From Phocoena phocoena (taxonomy: Eukaryota; Chordata; Mammalia; Artiodactyla; Phocoenidae): a stretch of 64,000 bases of DNA. A program made the position numbers and the translations under genes. The stretch is taken from NCBI RefSeq assembly GCF_963924675.1, contig NC_089238.1:40132879-40196878 (forward strand), given 5' to 3'. Under the pieces are notes generated by a model. The model was not told where the DNA came from. It saw only the letters and a list, made by a program, of their open reading frames with translations, and made no database searches. Shown piece after piece: positions 47,761-58,683 of this stretch. Positions within the stretch are counted from its first letter, which is position 1; every line of letters begins with the position of its first letter.

Positions 47761-50146
47761 GATCGAGGGAGGAGCAGATAGAGAGGAACCAGCAAAAGAG
47801 AGATCAGAGAAGTAGGGGGAAAACTATGAGTGGGTGGCATGGAAGTGAGGAGAGGCGGGTGAGGAGTGTCCAGACCCAGAAAAGACTGTGGGCGTGGATG
47901 GATGAAAATGAACAATTAGCTAAAAAGATCACTAAGGAAAGATGAGGGCCATTGGGTATTCTCACGTGGGACTCAGGACACAGGATGGGCCTAGACAGTG
48001 AGGTAGAGATGAGAAGTTGGCTTTGTGAGAGCTGAGCTGCTGGGATGACCCTTCCTCTGAAACAAAGCAGAGCAGTGGGTGGGGGGATGGGGGAATGTCG
48101 TCAATAAGCCAAGATGCTCCTTGGTTGTGGAAGGGGAGGGTGTCCACAGGCTGACTTGGGGTTCCAGGGGCCCTGCTGACCACACACTGGGCTTTGGCAG
48201 GGAAGGGTGGAGGAGCTGGACCTCTTCAGAGCTCTGCCTGGTGGCTTGGTCTCTAAATCTGAGGATGGCATGACAGGAGCACCAACGTGGAGCCCTGGTG
48301 GCACAGGCCTTTGCCGTGGGATGCTGTGGTCAAGCAACATGAGGCGGGTGGCTGCCTCTAGATGTCAGCATCGAGCCACGTTGGCGCCCGCTGCAGCAGG
48401 AGTGGGAGGAAAGCGTTCCAGAGAAAACGAGGCCCTGAGCCTCACGCCCAGGTGGAGCAGGGTCTCCGGGGACTGCAGCCTGGAACCCCCTTCCGGAAGC
48501 CTCACCTGGCCCTGGATGTCCTTGGGGCTTGAACGAGTGGGTGGTAGGAGGGGAAGGACCCTGTCCTGCGGTCACGCAGCCCTGCCTTGTGGGGAAGGGG
48601 CTGTTGGGATCCTAAGAGAGGCGAGGGGGTGGCTGTCACCTTTTCTGGTCTCCCCCAGTGTGGGTGTTCCTTTCTGGGGACTGCCCCACATCTCTGAACC
48701 CTTCCCACCTCCACACTCTGCTCCCTGCAGCCAGTCCCACAGCCCCCACCAGCAGCTTTGGGGTTCACTGCCTCCTGCCCACCACCTGTCCCAGCCCCAA
48801 GAATGGTCCAAACCACCTTTACCCTCCTCCACCCCCAAACAATAGATGCCCTCTCTGGTCAACTCCTCCCAGCATACAGCTATCAGAGCCGTCTTGGTCA
48901 GACTCAAATCTGGCCGTGTCACTCCTCTGCTCCAAGGGAAAGCTCAGAATCCTCCTCCCCAGGTGTGCGGGCACAACAGTCACACATAGAGGAAGGAGTG
49001 AGAAAAGAGAAAGCGGTCTTTGTCTTACCCCACAAGCTGGAGTCACCTCTTGTAAGGGTCAGGCCAGCGCCCTGTCACCTCTGGGATATAGCCTAGAACC
49101 CTCCACCTCTTATTCCTGGTTGTGGTTTAAGGTAAGGGTTTTAAGGTCCACATCTGTGAGGGTGTTTCCAGAACAGATTAGCATTTTAATCAGTAGACTG
49201 AGTAAAGAAGTGGGTAGGCATCATCTAATCCATTGAGGGCTGGGATAGAACAAAAAAGTGGAAGGAAGAGGAAAGTTGCTCTCTGTTGAGCTGGGACATC
49301 CATCTTCTGACCTCGGATACCTCAGACCTTTGGACTCTGACTGGGACTTATATCCTTGGCTCCTCTGGTTCGTAGGCCTTTGGATTTGGACTGGAACCAC
49401 ACCACTGGCTTTCCTGAGCCTCCAGCTTGCACAGCAGATGGTGGGACTTAACCTCCATAATCACAAGAGCCAATCCCTTGTCCTCGCAACCATATGAAGC
49501 AAGTATTATGAACCCATTTTACAGATGATGAAACTGAACCTGGAGGGGTAAAATTATGTGCCCAAGGTCATAAAACTAGTAAATGCAGAGCTGAGTTTCA
49601 AACCCTGGTGCTTGTCTCCAAAGCTTCCTTGTAGCTTTCGTGCAATTGCTAAGAGATCATGCAATTCTGTTGAATATCTACTCATCTGATTTTTTAAAAA
49701 ATGCCCTGTCTGCTCCCCAAAAGCCTGGCAGGATGGAGTAAGCTCTTGGTCCGTGGAAGCATTCTAGCAGAAGCTGCGGGGAATACTTGGCAAGACGAGA
49801 ACTGGATGGACTGTGGGGTCCTCTTGTGCCTGGGGTGGGACTATGTGAATACAACACAGGACAGACCTCGTATATGGCCTTTCCCTGCGTCCCCAGTCGG
49901 TCTGGCCTGTGGAGTTGGGGAGGCAAGAGCAGGTGGAAGCTAGGGGTGGAGGCTGGCCTTGAGCAGCAGGAGGGACCAGCAGACCACAGCCTGCCCTGTT
50001 CCCCTGACCCCGTGGCCCTGGATTGGTCTTGGATCCCCTCCCTGCCCTGGGCCTGGCACCTCTGGCTTAGGGGAGGGCTCAGAACTCATCAGTCATACAG
50101 TGAAGCCTGTTCTCTCACCCAGCACCTGTTAGAATTTATCCGAAAG

Positions 50147-50194
50147 AGACAGACAGACAGACAGAGAGGGAGGGAGGGAGGGAGGGAGGGAGGA
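50147..50194. repeat. (ACAG)n/(GGGA)n compound microsatellite
   Basis: Four ACAG-type units run into about seven GGGA units. Confidence 0.92.
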
Positions 50195-50494
50195 TCAGGC
50201 AACGGTACAAAGGGGTTTGAACAAAAATGGTCATAGCACTGGTATTTGTAAGAAAGAGAAACTGGACACTGCTGACATGTCCTTCCTCTACATACTGGAC
50301 AAATAGATTCTAGCACAACCATCCTGGTGGACTTTAAAAGTGATAGTGAAAAAATAAAGTGATGATGGAAGATCTTTATTATTGGACAGGAAAACTACTA
50401 AATGTAAATCCTGTAAATGAGGGGATAGGAAATCGGATTGCAAAACAGAATGTACAGTACAACCCCAAGCTGAAATCCCTCCCCCCAGAACTCC

Positions 50495-50556
50495 CCCACA
50501 CACACACTCACACGCACACGCACACGCATGCGTGCACGCGCGCAGGCGCGCGCGGT
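50495..50556. repeat. Alternating CA/CG tract
   Basis: About 60 bp of almost strict purine-pyrimidine alternation, grading from CACACA through CACGCA to GCGCGC, which is Z-DNA-prone. Confidence 0.9.
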
Positions 50557-51911
50557 CCGCCCCTCCACCAGCTCCCTCGTGACTAACTGCATTGGCCAGG
50601 GGCTGGTTCATGGGGGAGGGGACTGCGACTATATTGGGAAGGGGATGAGATCACCCAAAGACTGGCTGATTTAGAACTGGGTAACTTTTTCCACCCTTGT
50701 GGCTCTCAGCGTCTTTTGTGCTGGATCATAAACCTTGGCGCCAGCCTACAGGGTGGAGGGGGACCGTGTTCCCCGTCCCGAGGGGCAGAGCGGTGGCCGA
50801 AGCTGGATACGGCACAGGTGGTGGGCTGAAGTTGCGATAAAATGGCAGAATGGGTCTAGGGGTCCATGAGGCCCAGCTGGGACCCTATAAGAGCTTTGCT
50901 CCCAGCAGATCAGAGTGTCCTGTCACTCCACAGGGACCTTTGTGGGCGGAAAGTGCATACTGTGGGTGCAGGAATATCCTAGAGGGTGGAATACCCCTTG
51001 TGGTGAGCTGAGCTGCGTCCCCTTAGGCCCAGCTCTAATGCCCTGTTATGTCTTGAGATTCCTACTTGCCAGTCTGGCCTTCCCCTGAGAGGACTCTCTC
51101 CGTTTCTCGACAAACCCAGGGAAAACCCTCATGCAGGTAGCTGTGGAGGGGAGAGGCCTGGACTGGGAAGGGGACTGGGGTCCAGTTCCAGCTCAATAAA
51201 TAAATGAGTTCAGTTCAGCTCCCACCTGGACCTCAATGCCCACCCGACTCCCTCAAACCCGTTCTCCTTCACGGAAACATCCCAGTAAGTCTTAACCCTC
51301 TGAGCCTCTGCCCAGGCAGCTGTCCCAAACTAGCTACACTTCCCCACTCCAGCTGCCTGGGTCACCTCCACCCATGAGCTGGGTCAGGTGCCATCTGTCC
51401 CCCAGGTCAGTGTCCATCGTATTGGCTTGTCCGTGTTCATCGGGGGTGACCCCGAGGTCAGGGGTTGGCTCCATGGAAAATGCTAAGACATGTTGGATGA
51501 AGGAAAGGGAGGACCCCAGGAAGGGGTGGGGGGTCAGGAGAGGACCAGTTGTGTGCCCAGCACTCTTCTGTGTCAGGGCTCCAAGGGGGACCTCAGAACC
51601 TCGGGTCCCTCACACTCCAGAGAAAACAGCAAGAGAATACAGTGTGGGACACCCTGATCTGGGCTTTGCAGGCGAGGAGCAGGAAGTGGGCAGAACTGGA
51701 ATGAGCCAGAGCATCCCCTCCTTAGCCTGAGCCCTGGGCAGCAGGGCCAGAAATGGAATTCTCCACCTAGATGGAGTTGTTCCTGGAAAATCCCCACTGG
51801 CCCTTCCAGAAATGTGCTTTTGTGCCTGACTCTGGTTCCTTCGGATTGGCGGGGCAGGGGCGTTTTGGTGGCGGAGCTACACAGGCAAGGCCCTTGTCTT
51901 CTCTGGATTCT

Positions 51912-52028
51912 TTTTTTTTAGCCACGCCACACAGCATGTGGGATCTTAGTTCCCCAACCAGGGATCAAACTCATGCCCCTGCAGTAGAAGTGCAGAGTCC
52001 TAACCACCGGACTGCCAGGGAAGTCCCG
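51912..52028 (-). mobile_element. Short tRNA-derived SINE
   Basis: Head-only antisense copy of about 117 bp, flanked by TCTCTGGATTCT (51900-51911, 52029-52040). Confidence 0.92.
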
Positions 52029-55000
52029 TCTCTGGATTCTAGGACAGCTGAAGTGGAGATTCATGCATTTGTTGAGCACCATCTGTCAGCTTCACATGGT
52101 TCTCTCAACCACCCTGAGAAGCAGGGATCAAGGTCCCCATCGTTTGACAAGGAGGCCGATGCTGGGAGATACCAAGTGGCTTGCCCAAGGTCACATGGCC
52201 AAGTCAGAATTCTATCTAAGCCCACCTACTGAGGGTCGGCCTGCTTATGGCTCCAGTCCCCCCACCCCATTCAGGATTCCCAACATGGCAGGGACAGCCT
52301 GCAGGTTCAGGATGCGACTTCCAGCTCAGTCCCACTTGACCGAGCCTGGGCTGGCCCTGTGCCTGCCACCCTCAGAATAACCTTGGTGGTTCTGGGCATG
52401 GATCACTGACCATCACCTGGGATCTATTTTTGTCCTTCGGGTAACAAGGAAGTCTCACCTTGTACAGTAACCCCTTGGGGTGAGGGTAAAACGTATGACT
52501 CCCCAGTCCCAGCTGACCTGCTGGGAACTGACCCCAGTGGGGAAGGCGGAGGCCTGGCTCAGCCACGCTCCCTTTCTTGCCCTGCCCAGCCACGTTCCAG
52601 AATCTGGCTCCCTACCCCCATCCCTTCTTCCCGGCAGCCCACACTCTCCCCCAACCCCGACAAAGACTAGGAAACTGACAAATGAATCATTTGTCCTCAT
52701 GGTCCTTTGCTTAATCTTATGCACCTGAACAGCCAGAAAATTCTTTCTCACATCTATCTGTGGAAGCAAGCCCCATTTCCTTAGGTGGTAGCCAGAGAGT
52801 TCTAGAATCCAGGTGCAGGAGCCATCTGGGAAGCCAGCTCCTAAACTCAACTTTCAGATTCTGGAGCCCTGGAATCCTATGGAGCAGTGGTTGATGACAT
52901 TTGAGGAGATGACAGAAGCTGTGGGCATACCATAGACACTCTGGAAGGTCAAGTACAGTCTTAGGGGTCATGGACCCCAAAGGCTATTTATAGAGGGGTG
53001 ATCCCTGGGAGTGGGGCCCAGAGATGCAGAGAGAGGTACCCCAGCAGACTTAGGGGCTCCTTTCTGCTGAAATCAAGTGTGTGGAGGGGGGAGGAGTTTT
53101 GTGACCTGAACTCAGTGACATAAGATAAATGCACAGAAAAAAAGACTAGAAGGAAACCTGATAAAAATGTTACTGTAACAACTAAACCAAGAATGACTGT
53201 AGCTGTGATGACAATAATAATCCTAGCTATTCCCATTTTTTGAGGGCCAATTATGTGTCAGCCCCTGTGCTAAGTTAGGGTTTTGCTTGTGTTATCTCAG
53301 TTAATCCCTACAACGTGCTCTTCTCTCGGAGGCCATGGCCAGTGACCTATGGGGTAAGCGCCATAAATGAGGATGGTTTTTGCCAGGTCTGCAGCTTCCC
53401 TGGAGGTGGACTACTGAGCCCTCAGGCCCAATACACAGGGGATGCTGTGTTCTCCTTGCCAGCAGCGCTGGGCCTGAGAGGGCATGGCTGGCCCCCTCGG
53501 GGATGCCTTCGGGGAGCCAGCCAGACCCACTGAGCTGACCCCAGCCCTCACTTGGCCCTACTCCTTCAGGCGTTGGGGCTCAAAATAGCGGCCGCTCGAG
53601 AGCTGACAAAGGGCGGCTAAAAAAAGTCCCCTCAGTCTGGGCTCTGTCGCATACGGCTCGTAGGGACTATTTTGGGGAGAGGGTGCCGACGTGCCAATGG
53701 AAAATCCACGGGGCGGGAGTCTCCAAGGTGGGGAACCCACGTGTCTCCCTCTCCCCATCCTGGCCGTGTGCAGAGACACACACGTATTTGCAGCCCTCAG
53801 TCCACCTTCCTGACTGTTGGACTTTGTCATTCCTACAACAGCCCCGGAAATGGCAAGGAAACAGAAGTTCAGAGGAAGGGAAGTGACTTACCCAAGGTCA
53901 CACAGCTAGAAAGCGGGCAGGACAGCGGTCAGCCTGGGCCCCTGTGGCTCACAGGACAGTGCTCTCCCTGTAAATGTGGCCCCTGCCTACAGCCTCGCTG
54001 GGGAAGCCAACACCTTACCTTCTCGGGCATTGAAAGCTCAGAGGTGGTCCATTCTGGGGTGGACTGGGTAGGAAGCTAAGGATGACTTGAGGGTGTTAAT
54101 GACCACATGGGCAGAAATTCCACTGGAAACCCCTGGCCAATTCTGATGGGAGCTTGCCTAGCTGTAGGAGAGACAGCTGAGCTGGCACAGGGCCTTGTTC
54201 CGAGTGAGCCCATCCCCCCACCCTGTCCCTGTGACTGCCTCACCCGCCCTGTCCAGGCTCCCAGAGCCTGGCAGCCCCTGCCAAGTTTCCAGGGAACGTG
54301 TCCGATAAGGGACTGGTGCTCATGACTCGCTCCCACCTAGCCACTATCTCTGACCCTGCTGCCACCACCAAGTGGGTAAGAATAGCAACAGCCCTGCTGA
54401 GTGGGCATGTACACAGGGACAGCACAACGACAGCTTCAGGCAGGCAGCTCTGGCCCTCAGACTGAGGATAAGTCTCCATGTCCCTCTTCCCATCAGACTC
54501 ATTCGCCACCTCCCACCCATTGTCCTTGAGTCCCACCACACCTTATGATAAAGCACCAAGCCTCATCCTCTTCCCCTGCTGCCTCAGTGGAAGGGACATG
54601 GAAGGGAGCACACTGCCCTGTGGATCCTGGCCTGGGGCCTGAGCCCTGCCCTCCACTGACGAGCTGTGTGACCTGGAGCCAGACACTGGGCCGATAAGCA
54701 GGGTAAGGTAGCACAGCAGCTCCCTGAAGCATGGAAAATGGCCAGCAAGGCCTCTCCACATGCTAGGGGCCCTTGTGGTCCTGGTACCTGCTGCCTGGCG
54801 TCTCCTGAGTGCCCGTGTGAACTCTGACCCTTTGACTTCCCGGTCAGTGGGGATGTGGATGGGGTAAGGGTATGGGAGTCCCTGGGATATGGCACATGTT
54901 GTGGCTGAGTCCCCTCTATGAGTCTCCCTGTGACACTCCTGTGTGTGCTCCACTGCGTCACATGGGTGTGCAAGGGTGGCTGCATCACTCTGAGGGAAGA

Positions 55001-57610
55001 GGCTGTTGTCATGGAACCCAGGATGAGCGTCACCACGCTATCTGAGGCAGGGACATCTAAGGAGGCTTGCATCCAAGTTCCTGAGTCACTGTGACACCTG
55101 GGGGTAATTAAGGGAGATGAGGCTGAGTTCTGCAGTCCCCAGATCGGTGGCCCCTGAAGCTCTCACAGCCTGACTCACTGCATGGCTCAGACCTGGACCC
55201 AGCTCCTCCCGCAGCCTCCTCACCCCTCGCAGCACGCTTGCTCTCCTCATCTTCCCTGTTCTCTTCTCCTTGACCCTCAAGCCTACCTCCTGCCTGCCCC
55301 CCCATGTCCCCCACTGACCCAAGGAGTCCCAGGGGGAAGGGGCCAGGTATGCTAGGGAGGGGGAAGAAGGAAGGGGCTGGGATGGGTTCCTCGCACGCTT
55401 ACACCATGCAGACTAGAGTTTAACGCACACTTACACACCCATAGACACATGCGTGTGCACACAGGCACACACGCACACCTGATGGAGTGACAGGGCTGCC
55501 ATGGTGTCTCCAGGCTCAGTCTCTTAGCACTAGCTCTCAGGTAGGCCCCCCAAACCCCTCAACCCCTTGGGTCCTCACATGTCCCTGAGACCCCCTCATT
55601 AGAGACACATTACCCCGCAGCAGCAGGACGTCTGGAGGTGAGATCAGAGGAAGAACTCCTGCCCTGAGGCCCAAGCTAGAGTCTTAGGATGGGTATTGGT
55701 GGATGTGAGTGGGGTGGGGGGTCTCTGAGGTCCCAAGACTGTTTCTTCCTTTGTGAGCAAGGGCCAGACTGACCTCTGGGCCTCTTGCTTCAAGAGCCCT
55801 AATCTCTGGAGCTGGAAAAAGTTTAAAAATATCCTCATGTTTACATTCTTTCCAAGCCCGCCTCCCAATCCTCAGTGCTGGGTCCCTTTGATCTGGCCCT
55901 GTGCCTCTGGAAGGAGCCTGGGAGAGGGAGACCATGAGCTCCCCAACGGGGGTAGCCTCCAGACCAGTCTGAACCCCATGAGAACCCTCAGCGTCACCCA
56001 GAGAGAGCCTTGGAGCTGGCAAGGAGCCAAGGCTGGAGGCAGATGTCTTTCCAGGGCCGTGTGAGAGCTGGAGTTGGGGCCCCTCTCCACACTCCGCCCC
56101 GCAAAAGCCTGGGCCCATGGGGCCCATGGGGAGTTTGTGAGAGTCTGTGGCTATACGCATCTGAGGTAAGTCCTCCCCACACTCCATGGACCAGGGAAAG
56201 CCATGTTGATTGAGCTCCTGCTGTGTGCCCGGCACTATGCTACACATTTTGGGGGGATTATCTCGCGTAGTCCTCTCAACAGCTCCATCTGAGCCAGCCC
56301 ATTTTATCAACAAGTAAACCGAGGCTCAGAGAGGTAATGAGACTCACCTGGGAACACACAGCAGGGATGAGGCAGAGCATGAATCACGTGTTCTTCTGCC
56401 CACACTGAGCCACCAGTTATCCCCCACTTGGCCCTCGCAGGGTCCAGGCCCCGCTGCCTGCAGAGTAAGGCCCGCTCACTAGCGCAAATCTGCACAAGCC
56501 CACAAACAAGCACCAGCTTCTTGTTTCTCTCCCTCTGAGACCCGGGAGAAGCCACGCCCCTCTATGACCCTCACTTTACTCTATAGAAGGGGCTGAGGAT
56601 TGCAGGAGAGGCTTATGTCCACAAATGCTCAGGAAAACTGGGGATTGTGGACCCTGTTGTCAGCCCCACAAGCAGAAAGTATTTTGAGGTCTGGAGGCTT
56701 AAGAAAGGAACCCTCAAATTGGGGCAGATGCCTTAATATGCCCTGGTATCCTGTCATCCATCCTTTCCTTGGCTGGGGTTCCACCTACCTGCTTACCAAC
56801 CCATACATCCATCCATTTACCCCCACCACCACCACCTATCCATCCATCTACCCATCTACCCATCCATCATCCACCAACCCACCCATCCATCCATGCATCT
56901 ACTCACCCACCTATCAGCCTATCTATCTATCCAGAACAAGGACCCAGAAAGCAGGGATTCCAGGGTTCCAGCTCAGGTGCTGCATCCCACTGGCTGGATG
57001 AACTTGGGAAGGTCTCCCCACCTCTTTGTGATTTACTTTTCCAACTTGATTAGAAGTTGCTGGCCTCAGTGCTCTCTAAGGCTCTTCTGGGGGATCTCAT
57101 GGGGGCAGAGCCCAGCTGAAGGCTGTGGACACTGCTGGAGAGGTAAGATAAACCTTGACCAGACAGTCTCACCTTGTGCCCTGCTTCTAAGACTCCCAGC
57201 AGCAGCCCTTAATCTCCCTGACCTTCAAGATCCTTCACTGGAAAATGGGGCCGATAAGCCTGCCCTCGTAGGTTGACGGAAAGATTAGATGAGATCTGCT
57301 TTCGAAGAACTTTGCACCCTGAAGACTTCTGAGTGGGTACAGGCCAAGCAGAGGATCCTAGGAGAGGGACGGGAAGCTCTGCTTGGACCACAGTAGTCAG
57401 CAGAGCCTCCCGTGGAGGATGGGGGTGTGGGTGGGGAGAGGGGACCTGGGCCCAGAGTGGCTGGGATCAGCCTCAGGGTCTCTCCCTGGGCTGGGGATCC
57501 AGGCTGAGTTTCCCACGCTCCCCCAGGCCAGCCAGGATGCCTGCCCCATCTCTCTTGGCTGGGCTTGGCCTCCATCCCACAGAATCTGCCAGGAGTGAAG
57601 AGATTATCTC

Positions 57611-57620
57611 CTAAAAATAG
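57611..57620 (+). promoter_or_regulatory. Consensus MEF2 site
   Basis: CTAAAAATAG in unique sequence next to the palindrome GAGATTATCTC (57599-57609). It lies about 750 bp beyond the CDH16 poly(A) signal. No other support. Confidence 0.35.
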
Positions 57621-58360
57621 GGCCTGGGCCCCAATGAGGTTGTTTTTCTCCCTTCCCCGTGATTTACCATCATCAGCTCAGGGTGCCTGGGACAACAAGT
57701 CCCACCCCGGCTCCCCAGAGACCGTTGGGATGAAGGCATGGGGGATCAGCATGTGTCTGGGGTCAGTCAAAGGTCAGGGATTAGAAGTCAGTCTGGAGAT
57801 GTGGTCAGGGCTTAGCACCAGGGCCGTGGCTTAATCTTCGGCCAGGGGAAGGGGTTCACCTGAGGCAGGGGCAGGGTGAACCACAAGGGTTCCTATTCCA
57901 CCCCAGTGGTGTCCATCTGAATAATTCCCCCTTCTCTTTTTGCAGACTGGACACGAGTATGCTCACACATGAGTACAGGACATGGACTCACAAGGTGCAC
58001 CCCCCCAGAGCAAAGATGATATCCAGGCAAACACAGAAATAACACTCTCAGGGACACCCTCCTCAACCGTCACCTGGACAGTTAACCCATGCAGGGCCTG
58101 CAGCCAGTGTTCTCCGAATGCCCACAGAAATGACCCACCTTGCTCTAGCCTCAGGATCTCACCAAGAGCCCATATGATGCCCCTGTGTCTTTCCCCGCTG
58201 GGGACCCCAGGCTCATCCCTCAAGCCCCCACACCCTTTCTGTGCAGCTGGAGATGGGGAAGGGATGAAAGGGCAGGTGGACATGGATAATGCACACACGC
58301 ACATGGACACCTGGACATGGGCCCACAGTCCTCTAGGACCCACGCCCAGTTCTCCGAGGC

Positions 58361-58585
58361 TTTATTATTGGACAAACATGAGCCATATGAAGTGCTCCCA
58401 TGGGCAGCCCGTTTAGTCCGTGTGCAGGCTCTGCAGATACGTCTGGTGATGTTGCCTCCACCCTAGGGCAGGTGAAGGGGCTTCTGCCCTGTCCTGGCCC
58501 TCGTGGATCTGGAGTGCTGGGCCATCTCCCAGTGGATTCAGATGGAGCCAGAGGCCAAGTTCCCATCAGGGGCTGCCTGGACCAT
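58361..58585 (-). terminator. CDH16: CDH16 3' UTR and poly(A) signal
   Basis: The complement of TTTATT at 58361-58366 is an AATAAA 220 nt after the stop codon. Cleavage is expected around 58340-58350. Confidence 0.75.
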
Positions 58586-58683
58586 TTAAACCGCCGCCTT
58601 CAGGGGCACACTGTCTACTGGCTGGTCTAGGTCCTTCTTCCTCGCCAGGGTCAAGTGGGTGAAGACGAGGATGAGGAAGATGC
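58586..58683 (-). CDS. CDH16: CDH16 last exon: rest of the span, tail and stop
   Basis: IFLILVFTHLTLARKK, then the short acidic-proline tail ending KAAV, and TAA (58588-58586). Acceptor CGGCCCCTCAG. Confidence 0.97.

Larger units (their letters stand above)
47190..58360. other. PDP2-CDH16 intergenic region
   Basis: No gene recognised. It contains microsatellites, an L1-like remnant near 50210-50480, MIR fragments (49440-49640, 52050-52230, 53200-53330, 53800-53945, 56205-56400), an L2-like stretch near 48880-49110, and a short SINE. CCAT/CCAC-rich sequence lies at 56810-56930. The 212-codon open frame at 48207-48845 has no recognisable domain. Confidence 0.65.

Noticed and set aside
48207..48845. 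212-codon open frame after PDP2
   Set aside because: Low-complexity Pro/Ser/Gly-rich translation with no domain. Overlaps other equally long frames in GC-rich sequence.
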